NCBI GenBank assembly: GCA_937880125.1
Contig: CALFLU010000007.1
Location: 1-11,525 of the forward strand
DNA: 11,525 nucleotides
Origin: an uncultured Eubacteriaceae bacterium
GTDB lineage: Bacteria > Bacillota > Clostridia > Eubacteriales > UBA1433
Reading direction: 5' to 3'
The number at the start of each line of letters is the position of its first letter. The first letter of the stretch is position 1. Positions 1 through 5,519 of the stretch are shown here, one piece after another. The notes beneath the pieces were generated by a model. It ran no database searches. It was not told the origin of the DNA and saw nothing but the letters and a program-made list of their open reading frames with translations. The position numbers and the translations under genes are program-made.

Positions 1-49
1 TTCCGATATTTACATGCGGTTTCTCTCTCGTATACTTTGCCTTTGACAT
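1..49 (-). CDS. tuf: Elongation factor Tu, N-terminal fragment (runs off left edge)
   Basis: Reading the minus strand from the ATG at 49-47 gives MSKAKYTREKPHVNIG, the highly conserved N-terminus of bacterial EF-Tu just before the P-loop GHVDHGKT, which lies outside the window. EF-Tu is the GTPase that delivers aminoacyl-tRNA to the ribosomal A site. A good Shine-Dalgarno AGGAG at 58-62 sits 8 bases before the ATG and supports the start. Only 16 codons are visible, so completeness cannot be judged. Two tRNA genes lie immediately upstream on the same strand and probably share the transcript, as for tufB of enterobacteria, where thrT (anticodon GGT) directly precedes tufB. Recognition rests on this short but very characteristic peptide. 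Confidence 0.93.
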   Translation of the reverse strand, partial: MSKAKYTREKPHVNIG

Positions 50-57
50 TTTCTTCA

Positions 58-62
58 CTCCT
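58..62 (-). promoter_or_regulatory. Ribosome binding site of tuf
   Basis: The minus strand reads AGGAG at 62-58, eight bases before the tuf ATG at 49. The 38-base interval between this site and the tRNA-Thr 3' end is AT-rich and contains ATGAT/ATCAT repeats but no clear separate promoter, so tuf is probably co-transcribed with the tRNAs. Confidence 0.8.
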
Positions 63-100
63 ATTCATCATGATTCTTATCATCATATTCTATAATGAAA

Positions 101-176
101 TGGAGCCTGCGAACGGATTCGAACCGGCGACCCCATCCTTACCATGGATGTGCTCTACCTACTGAGCTACGCAGGC
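101..176 (-). tRNA. tRNA-Thr (anticodon GGT)
   Basis: The 76-base minus-strand gene folds as a cloverleaf. The acceptor stem is GCCTGCG/CGCAGGC with discriminator T and an encoded CCA at 101-103. The D stem is GCTC/GAGC, and the anticodon stem CATCC/GGATG carries the loop ATGGTAA. The anticodon GGT lies at 141-143 and reads ACC and ACU threonine codons. The variable loop has 5 bases and the T loop is TTCGAAT. The T stem is imperfect: by standard numbering pair 50-64 is C-U and pair 49-65 is G-U. It lies 51 bases upstream of the tuf ATG and three bases after tRNA-Tyr, which argues for one processed transcript. Confidence 0.95.
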
Positions 177-179
177 TGG

Positions 180-264
180 TGGTGGAGGGAGATGGATTTG
201 AACCATCGTAGGCTGAGCCAACGGATTTACAGTCCGCCCCCTTTAACCACTCGGGCACCCCTCC
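180..264 (-). tRNA. tRNA-Tyr (anticodon GTA)
   Basis: This is an 85-base class II tRNA on the minus strand. The acceptor stem is GGAGGGG/TCCCTCC with a closing G-U pair, discriminator A and an encoded CCA at 180-182. The anticodon stem GCGGA/TCCGT encloses CTGTAAA, with the anticodon GTA at 228-230. The long variable arm, the T arm with loop TTCAAAT and the GTA anticodon identify tyrosine. It is the first gene after the promoter at 274-302 and precedes tRNA-Thr and tuf. In E. coli the corresponding cluster also has a tRNA-Gly between Tyr and Thr; that gene is absent here. Confidence 0.96.
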
Positions 265-273
265 AGCCATATT

Positions 274-302
274 ATGATACTAAAGAAACTTTTTTTCGTC
301 AA
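274..302 (-). promoter_or_regulatory. Promoter of the tRNA-Tyr / tRNA-Thr / tuf unit
   Basis: On the minus strand TTGACG (297-302, -35) is separated by exactly 17 bases from TATCAT (274-279, -10). Both match the consensus at five of six positions. The expected transcription start is near 267, only a few bases before the mature 5' end of tRNA-Tyr at 264, as is usual for stable RNA promoters. Confidence 0.8.
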
Positions 303-688
303 CTAAATTTTCAGTTTTCCACACATTTTATGACCTATAAACGAAAACAACATGCCTGCTACATCTCAAAGTATGAAAATGTCTCCATAAAAATGATACT
401 TCTCCATTGTCGGGCATTTGTTCGGGCATCGCTTAGTTGTATTATTTTAACCGATGTGCAGTTATATTTTTGCATTTGTCGAGGTATCGAAAACGTTTTT
501 TCCTGCGAGCAACAGTCGTTTTTACACCTTTGCCGATTCAGCCTTCCTGCGCTTTCTTTGTCTTCGTTCTTTTTGATGCAGAGCCGTCAAACAGCATCAT
601 TGCTGTTGGTCATCTTCTGTTTTGCAGATTGTTCACTTTACAAACACAAATTTTACCGCTCTTTTACTCTGTTTATTCTATTTTATAG
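303..688. other. AT-rich intergenic stretch without a recognisable gene
   Basis: Between the tRNA promoter and the HD-domain gene I see no ribosome binding site followed by a plausible reading frame on either strand. Open frames exist, for example 437-688 on the plus strand, but their translations are phenylalanine- and cysteine-rich and resemble no family I know. The region is T-rich on the plus strand. No tRNA, riboswitch core, repeat array or transposase remnant is recognisable. It simply separates two divergent transcription units. Confidence 0.5.
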
Positions 689-713
689 TATAATGAATAA
701 CAAACACAGGAGG
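689..713 (+). promoter_or_regulatory. Likely -10 element and ribosome binding site of the HD-domain gene
   Basis: A perfect TATAAT lies at 689-694 and an AGGAGG at 708-713. No convincing -35 hexamer is found 16 to 18 bases upstream of the TATAAT, so the promoter is inferred mainly from the -10. The spacing from AGGAGG to the ATG at 726 is 12 bases, somewhat longer than optimal. An in-frame ATG at 693 overlaps the -10 element and has no ribosome binding site, which argues against it as the start. Confidence 0.5.
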
Positions 714-725
714 ATACCGCATTTC

Positions 726-1292
726 ATGAAAGTAATCTTCGATGAACAACAAATTCAAACCTATAATGATTTTGCATCTCAACTTGATTCGTCATGGTTT
801 TTTTCGCCCGATGGCATTCACGGTCTTGCGCATATCAAAAGAGTGTTGATTCACGTGCTTTTGTTGAGTCGTGAGCTTCAGCTCGATCGGCGCGATACCC
901 ACTTGCTCTGCTATAGTGCCATTTATCACGACATCGGCAGAATCAACGATTGGGCCGAGGAAAACCACGGTCAAATGAGCTGCAAAAAAATCACGGCGCT
1001 TCATTTGCCCCTTCCCCAAAACGAAGAAGACCGCAATATCCTTTTCTTCATCATCTTCAGCCACTGTGTGGAAGACAGCGATGCCGCAACTTACCTTGCT
1101 CCCCACAACATCACCGATACCCGACGTGCCATGGCACTTTTGAAAGTCTTTAAAGACTGTGACGCCTTGGACAGAGTCAGGGTTGATCATCTGAACCTCA
1201 ATTATTTGCGCCACGAACAAACAAAAAAATATGTCCGCTTTGCCTGGGACATATTTAGAAATCCTTTTATTTTATCCAATATTTATATTTAA
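726..1292 (+). CDS. HD-domain phosphohydrolase (small, stand-alone)
   Basis: The 188-residue product carries the signature of the HD superfamily of metal-dependent phosphohydrolases: GIHGLAH (residues 30-36) with the first histidines, YHDIGR (67-72) with the HD pair, a further histidine at 81, SHCVED (112-117), and an aspartate-rich DCDALDR (144-150) supplying the last metal ligand. The family includes nucleotidases, cyclic-nucleotide and (p)ppGpp hydrolases and uncharacterised enzymes, and the substrate cannot be read from the sequence. No signal peptide or membrane segment is seen, so it should be cytoplasmic. The frame is open far upstream, but the ATG at 726 is the first one after an AGGAGG and gives an N-terminus right before the HD fold. 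It is a monocistronic gene convergent with ychF, and no obvious terminator lies in the 27-base gap. The HD assignment is firm; the exact role is unknown. Confidence 0.88.
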   Translation: MKVIFDEQQIQTYNDFASQLDSSWFFSPDGIHGLAHIKRVLIHVLLLSRELQLDRRDTHLLCYSAIYHDIGRINDWAEENHGQMSCKKITALHLPLPQNEEDRNILFFIIFSHCVEDSDAATYLAPHNITDTRRAMALLKVFKDCDALDRVRVDHLNLNYLRHEQTKKYVRFAWDIFRNPFILSNIYI

Positions 1293-1319
1293 GTCTCTTT
1301 ACTGTACGGCTAATAATGA

Positions 1320-2414
1320 TTATACATTAAATCTGAAGTAAACCACATCTCCGTCATCGACAACATATTCTTTGCCTTCGATGCGCGTGTAGCCCATTTC
1401 GCGCGCCTTGGCTTCGCCACCCGCCTCAAGCAGTTTATCAATATCGGTCACCTCAGCACGAATAAAGCCTCTTTCGATGTCGCTGTGTATTTTGCCCGCT
1501 GCTTTGGGCGCTTTGGTTCCTTTGGTGATGGTCCAGGCTTTCACCTCGTCTTGCCCTACGGTAAAAAAGGTAACCAAATCCAATAATTTATATCCCGCAG
1601 AAATGATTTTATCCAGCCCCGGACTGTCAAATCCCAATTCTTTGAGATAGATTGCCTTTTCATCCTCATCAAAAGCGGAAAGTTCCTGTTCGATTTTGGC
1701 GGAAATTTTGATAATGGGCGCCTGTGGGTCATACTCCTTGAGATAATCACGCAATTTTACAAACAACTCGCTGTCAATATGTGCTTCGTCTTCCGCCACA
1801 TTGGCAATATACATAAAGGGTTTTAGGGTCAATAAATCCAGTGTTTCCGCTATTTTTGTCTCTTCTTCCGTCAAAGCGCATTTGTTTGCCATATTGCCGT
1901 TTAACAGGCAGTCTTTGATTTTTTCCATGACGGATAAGATATCGCTTTGGGCTTTGTCGCCACTCTTTACAGCCTTTTGTGTTTTGATAATTCTGCGTTC
2001 CAGCACATCGATATCTGCCAAAATCAATTCGTAATGGATGATTTCAATATCTTCGATCGGGTCAATTTTATCCAACACATGGGCAATGTTTTCGTCTTCG
2101 TAGCAACGAATGACATGGGCGCAGGCATTCATTTGACGAATATGCGATAAAAACATATTGCCCAGTCCTTCGCCTTTGCTCGCATTTTTAACCAATCCGG
2201 CAATGTCTACAAAATTGACGGTTGTGTAGGTGGTTTTTTTCGGCTGATACATTTGCGACAACACGTCCACACGCTCATCAGGTACTTTAACAACTCCTTG
2301 ATTTGGCTCAATCGTGCAAAACGGAAAATTTTCTGCCGGTGCATTTGATTTTGTCAATGCGTTAAACAAGGTGCTTTTTCCTGCATTGGGCAGTCCGATA
2401 ATTCCTACTTTCAT
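1320..2414 (-). CDS. ychF: Ribosome-binding ATPase YchF (Obg-like, OLA1 family)
   Basis: At 364 residues this matches the usual YchF length (363 in E. coli). The P-loop GLPNAGKS is at 7-14 and the switch region DIAGLVKNASKGEGLGN at 70-86. The nucleotide-specificity motif is NVAE (205-208), the NxxE variant that gives YchF its ATP preference in place of the NKxD of GTPases. A C-terminal TGS domain starts near 280 (FFTVGQDEVKAW) and ends in DGDVVYFRFNV, the typical YchF ending. The protein binds ribosomes and is implicated in stress and translation control. The ATG at 2414 has an AGGAG at about 12 bases. It lies 44 bases after the penicillin-binding protein gene with no terminator between, so the two are probably co-transcribed. 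No terminator is evident after its stop. Confidence 0.97.
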   Translation of the reverse strand: MKVGIIGLPNAGKSTLFNALTKSNAPAENFPFCTIEPNQGVVKVPDERVDVLSQMYQPKKTTYTTVNFVDIAGLVKNASKGEGLGNMFLSHIRQMNACAHVIRCYEDENIAHVLDKIDPIEDIEIIHYELILADIDVLERRIIKTQKAVKSGDKAQSDILSVMEKIKDCLLNGNMANKCALTEEETKIAETLDLLTLKPFMYIANVAEDEAHIDSELFVKLRDYLKEYDPQAPIIKISAKIEQELSAFDEDEKAIYLKELGFDSPGLDKIISAGYKLLDLVTFFTVGQDEVKAWTITKGTKAPKAAGKIHSDIERGFIRAEVTDIDKLLEAGGEAKAREMGYTRIEGKEYVVDDGDVVYFRFNV

Positions 2415-2458
2415 CTATTGCAGTCTCCTATTTTTTTGCTTCCTCTTTTGTGTTTTGG

Positions 2459-4315
2459 CTACCTTGCGCCGCCCATTTCCTGAAGCGCGCCGTTTTGAAT
2501 AATTCCGCGCATATAGCTGCCAAAGGCATAGGCGCTGTAAGTGCTTGATCCCCCAATGACCTCATTGTCCAAATTGCCCAGCCAAATTGCCGTGCTTAGG
2601 TTGCCCGAAAATCCTGCAAACCAAAGGTCTTTTTTGTCTGAGGTGGTCCCTGTTTTACCCCCGGTGGCATAGCCTCTGACACCCGCTGCCGTGCCTGTGC
2701 CCCTTGAGACAACTGCGCGCAACATTTCGTTCATAATCGTGGCTGTTCTTGAGCTGAACACTTGTTTTTTTTCTAAGGTGATATTGTTGATATTAAACAG
2801 CTCGTTGCCGTCGTGGTCGGTAATGCTCTCGATGCGGTATATTTCATTGACCGTTCCGCCGTTGGCAAAGGCGGCATAGGCTCTTGCCATTTCCACGGGC
2901 TTAAGGCCGTAGGTCAGCCCGCCCAGCGCCGTGGCAAGGTTGTAGTCCGTATCCAAAATAGTCGTAAAGCCGAATTCCTTCAACGCCGTCATGGATCGTT
3001 CAACGCCGTATTTTTCAAATATTTTAATCGCGGGAATGTTGCGCGAACGAATCAGCGCTTCTCTGACCGTCATGGCGCCCTGAAAACCGCCTTCATAGTT
3101 TTTGGGCGTATACTTGCCCCAGGAAGTTCTTACGTCATGGACAATCGTATTGGGTGTAATAACTTTATCATCGATTGCCTTGGCATAATAAAACGGTTTA
3201 ATTGCCGAACCCGGCTGCCGCGGCGAGTTGGCCATATCAATTTCCGTATTGCCGCCATAGTAAGCGCGAACGGCGCCGGTGTTATAATCGATGCTGACCA
3301 AAGAGCCCGTTGCCGCTCTTCGTGTGAGGCCATATCTTGACAGCGTGTTTTGAATCGTGCTCACCGCCGTCATTTGCGCTTTATAGTTCAGTGTGGTGCG
3401 AATCACCAAACCGTCTTCACGCAAATATTTTTCCGCCAAGGCGCGGGCACTTTCTTCGTCCATGGCATTTTTTTCCTGCAAAATCGGAACCATTCTGACA
3501 TAATACTCATCAATAACGCTGCGCACAAAAGCACTGCAATCCTTGTTGATTACTCCGCGAAAGTCTTCTTTTCGCTCTGCTAAGGTGATGGGCAGAGCCT
3601 TTACTTCCGCCGCTTGCTCCGCGGTGATATACTGCATGGTCACCATCGCGTCAATAACACTTTCCTGCCGCGCTTTGGCACTTTCAAAGTTGTCAAAGGG
3701 ATTATAGGCGCTGGGCGCTTGGAACAATCCTGCAATCATGGCAGATTCGGCAAGGTTCATGTCAATGGCATTTTTGCCAAAATAAATGCGACTGGCTTCC
3801 TGCACGCCATAGGCGCCGGCACCCAAATACATTTGATTGATATATATTTCGAGAATTTGTTCTTTTGTAAAAGATTTTTCCATTCGAATGGCGAGAATCG
3901 CCTCATTTATTTTGCGCAAATAGGATTTTTCGTCTGTTAGAAAGATTTTTTTCACGACTTGTTGTGTGATGGTGCTTGCACCTTGTCCGTACATGTCTTT
4001 GTTTGCAATGTTTTTGACAATCGCACGCAAAATTCCTTTGATGCTGATTCCCTGATGCGTATAAAACGATCTGTCTTCAATGGCAACGACCGCTTTGAGA
4101 AAATCTTCGGGCACATCTTTAATGGTTACAAACGTGCGGTTTTCGGAATAAATTTCGGCGAGCAGCACGCTGTCTGACGCATAAATCGATGTTTTGCCTT
4201 TTGGTTCATATTTATATTGTGCGACATCTATCTGTAAAGCCGAGCACCCAAACATACTCAACATACTGATGAGCATAAGGGCAACGATTACTATTTTTCC
4301 TGCTTTTTTTATCAT
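2459..4315 (-). CDS. Bifunctional class A penicillin-binding protein (glycosyltransferase 51 plus transpeptidase)
   Basis: The 618-residue protein polymerises lipid II and cross-links peptidoglycan outside the cell membrane. A hydrophobic segment covers residues 7-23. The GT51 domain shows EDRSFYTHQG (80-89, catalytic Glu80), GASTITQQ (112-119), RKINE (134-138) and KEQILEIYINQMYLGAGAYG (151-170). The transpeptidase domain has the active-site SAIK (Ser370), SRN (424-426) and KTGT (554-557). All motifs are intact, so the enzyme should be active. At 618 residues it is compact for a PBP1A-type protein, because it lacks a long cytoplasmic tail and a C-terminal extension. The segment is followed by FGCSA with Cys24, resembling a lipobox, so a lipid anchor is possible instead of a membrane-spanning anchor. 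The ATG at 4315 has only a weak AAGAAG-type ribosome binding site. ychF follows 44 bases downstream. Confidence 0.95.
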   Translation of the reverse strand: MIKKAGKIVIVALMLISMLSMFGCSALQIDVAQYKYEPKGKTSIYASDSVLLAEIYSENRTFVTIKDVPEDFLKAVVAIEDRSFYTHQGISIKGILRAIVKNIANKDMYGQGASTITQQVVKKIFLTDEKSYLRKINEAILAIRMEKSFTKEQILEIYINQMYLGAGAYGVQEASRIYFGKNAIDMNLAESAMIAGLFQAPSAYNPFDNFESAKARQESVIDAMVTMQYITAEQAAEVKALPITLAERKEDFRGVINKDCSAFVRSVIDEYYVRMVPILQEKNAMDEESARALAEKYLREDGLVIRTTLNYKAQMTAVSTIQNTLSRYGLTRRAATGSLVSIDYNTGAVRAYYGGNTEIDMANSPRQPGSAIKPFYYAKAIDDKVITPNTIVHDVRTSWGKYTPKNYEGGFQGAMTVREALIRSRNIPAIKIFEKYGVERSMTALKEFGFTTILDTDYNLATALGGLTYGLKPVEMARAYAAFANGGTVNEIYRIESITDHDGNELFNINNITLEKKQVFSSRTATIMNEMLRAVVSRGTGTAAGVRGYATGGKTGTTSDKKDLWFAGFSGNLSTAIWLGNLDNEVIGGSSTYSAYAFGSYMRGIIQNGALQEMGGAR

Positions 4316-4351
4316 TTCATTTCTTCTTTAAATTATAAAAATTTCGTAACT

Positions 4352-4379
4352 ATTGTAGGATACCACAAATTTGTGACAA
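4352..4379 (-). promoter_or_regulatory. Promoter of the penicillin-binding protein / ychF unit with a palindrome
   Basis: The minus strand has TTGTCA (4374-4379) and TACAAT (4352-4357) with a 16-base spacer, each five of six to consensus. A perfect 12-base palindrome CACAAATTTGTG (4364-4375) covers the spacer and the edge of the -35, which would suit an operator. A second TATAAT at 4332-4337 lacks a matching -35. The predicted transcription start is near 4345, about 30 bases before the ATG. Confidence 0.6.
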
Positions 4380-4395
4380 ATATACGAATCGAATA

Positions 4396-5295
4396 TTAAT
4401 TTTTCATTAAAATTTGATTCATATCTTCCCATATCGGCGCCTGAAAGGTTTCGTATTTCTTTGTGCGCGGATGCATAAAGCCAATGGATGATGCATGCAA
4501 TGCCTGCCTGTCGATGTCGGCGCTTTTTTCATGGTAGAGTCCGTCGCCTAAAACGGGGTGCCCAATATGGCGCATGTGAACGCGTATTTGGTGTGTGCGT
4601 CCTGTGAGCAGCTCAATTTGCACCAAAGAAAGGTTTGTTGCGGGAAAATATTGCAACACCATGTAGGCGGTAGCGCACGCTTTGCCCTGCAAGTTGACTT
4701 CCCTCAAAATACCGTCGGCTTCGTTTCTGCAAATGGGTGCATTGATGATATCATTCTTTTTTTTAAGCTCTCCCTCAACGATTGCCCAATACAGCTTTTT
4801 TACCTTCTGTTGCGCCATTTGCTGTTGAATAAAATGGTGCACGTATTTGTTTTTGGCAATGCATACAATGCCTGAGGTGTCCATATCCAGTCGATTCACA
4901 AACCGCACTTTGCCTGTTTCCCCGTTTTCTTGCCAATGGTGATAGATGCCGTTGGCAAGGGTATCGGTTTGATGATAACGTGTGGGATGTGTCACCAATT
5001 GAGGCGCTTTATTGATAAGTAATATATCGTCATCTTCGTAGACAATCTGCAAAGGCATTGCCGTCGGCGTTGCATCAGCAATCTCTTTACCCAAAGACAC
5101 CACCACTTCATCGCCTGCCTGCAAAGGCGTTCGCACGCTTGCCGCTTTATTGTTTATCAGTAATTTTCCTTCTTTTTTGACAACCGACAAAACGCGCTGA
5201 GAATAAAAATGACGGCTTTTTAAATACTCTTTTAGCGTAATGCCGTCGTCTTCGGTATTAATCTTATAAATATAGGTACGATTGTTTTCTTTGAT
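4396..5295 (-). CDS. RluA/RluD-family pseudouridine synthase, apparently with an AUC start
   Basis: The protein isomerises uridine to pseudouridine in structured RNA, probably ribosomal RNA. Numbered from 5295 it has 299 residues. An N-terminal S4 RNA-binding domain covers about residues 8-70 (YIYKINTEDDGITLKEYLK through PLQAGDEVVVSL). The catalytic motif NRLDMDTSG has the essential Asp, and GRTHQIRVHM is the second family signature. The frame is open from the stop at 5311-5313, yet the only conventional start codon in it is a TTG at 5190, which would cut the S4 domain in half and has no ribosome binding site. An ATC at 5293-5295 stands where family members begin and has GAGG nine bases upstream. 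Initiation at AUC, or an ATG changed to ATC, is therefore inferred. The exact RNA target (RluA, C or D type) cannot be decided. Family assignment is firm, the start is not. Confidence 0.9.
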   Translation of the reverse strand: MKENNRTYIYKINTEDDGITLKEYLKSRHFYSQRVLSVVKKEGKLLINNKAASVRTPLQAGDEVVVSLGKEIADATPTAMPLQIVYEDDDILLINKAPQLVTHPTRYHQTDTLANGIYHHWQENGETGKVRFVNRLDMDTSGIVCIAKNKYVHHFIQQQMAQQKVKKLYWAIVEGELKKKNDIINAPICRNEADGILREVNLQGKACATAYMVLQYFPATNLSLVQIELLTGRTHQIRVHMRHIGHPVLGDGLYHEKSADIDRQALHASSIGFMHPRTKKYETFQAPIWEDMNQILMKN

Positions 5296-5303
5296 TGTTT
5301 GAT

Positions 5304-5309
5304 GCCTCG
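5304..5309 (-). promoter_or_regulatory. Ribosome binding site deciding the AUC start of the pseudouridine synthase
   Basis: The minus strand reads ACGAGGCATC around 5302-5311. Its GAGG core ends nine bases before the ATC at 5295. No other Shine-Dalgarno-like sequence lies between the promoter at 5353-5380 and the TTG at 5190, so this site favours the long form that includes the whole S4 domain. Confidence 0.5.
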
Positions 5310-5352
5310 TTTAATTTTTTTGAATGCGCTTATCGATTGGTGCAATATATTT

Positions 5353-5380
5353 ATTATACCTTTTTTTCTGCTTTCGACAA
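5353..5380 (-). promoter_or_regulatory. Promoter of the pseudouridine synthase gene
   Basis: The minus strand has TTGTCG (5375-5380), a 16-base spacer and a perfect TATAAT (5353-5358). The predicted start near 5346 gives a leader of about 50 bases with no ATG or GTG in any frame before the S4-coding region. That supports initiation at the non-canonical codon at 5295. Confidence 0.65.
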
Positions 5381-5519
5381 GCAAAAAATGGGTTTTTATG
5401 TGAAAAGTAAATTTTTCTATCTTTTCACTTGCTTTTTGCGAACAACGATAGTATATTTATACTTAACATTGCATAATTATACCAAATGATACAGGTTTAT
5501 AAATTTAGAGGTGAGAAGA
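5381..5519 (+). promoter_or_regulatory. argGH control region: two overlapping promoters, inverted repeats, ARG-box-like site
   Basis: Two promoter readings overlap: TTGCTT (5429-5434) with TATATT (5452-5457) at 17 bases, and TTGCGA (5436-5441) with TATACT (5458-5463) at 16 bases. Upstream lies a perfect inverted repeat GTGAAAAG (5400-5407) / CTTTTCAC (5421-5428), enclosed by GCAAAAA (5381-5387) / TTTTTGC (5433-5439). AGTATA-TT-TATACT at 5450-5463 is a further palindrome. At 5470-5483 TGCATAATTATACC matches the ArgR/AhrC core TGAATWWWWATTCA at about 11 of 14 positions and falls at or just after the predicted start. Repression by an arginine-sensing ArgR/AhrC protein is thus plausible, but it is inference. 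The ribosome binding site AGAGGTGA is at 5507-5514. Confidence 0.5.

Noticed and set aside
63..100. ATGAT/ATCAT repeats between tRNA-Thr and tuf as a repeat array or operator
   Set aside because: The units are only five bases in a short AT-rich leader, with no regular spacing. There is not enough to support a specific function.
437..688. Plus-strand 83-codon open frame
   Set aside because: There is no Shine-Dalgarno, composition is rich in Phe and Cys as expected from random T-rich sequence, and it ends at the HD-gene promoter.
144..725. Upstream extension of the HD-domain reading frame through both tRNA genes
   Set aside because: The open frame runs through tRNA genes on the other strand and AT-rich spacer, has no ribosome binding site, and its product resembles no family. 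The AGGAGG at 708-713 points to the ATG at 726.
1293..1319. Terminator between the convergent HD-domain and ychF genes
   Set aside because: I could find no GC-rich stem or T tract here on either strand, so none is called.
2813..3340. Plus-strand 175-codon frame inside the penicillin-binding protein gene
   Set aside because: It is antisense to a gene with all catalytic motifs intact and has no independent start signals.
5188..5190. TTG at 5190 as the start of the pseudouridine synthase
   Set aside because: It has no ribosome binding site and would delete the first half of an S4 domain that is encoded in frame just upstream.
5511..5519. GTG at 5511 as the argG start
   Set aside because: It lies within the Shine-Dalgarno sequence AGAGGTGA. 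The ATG at 5520 has proper spacing and gives the family's usual N-terminus.
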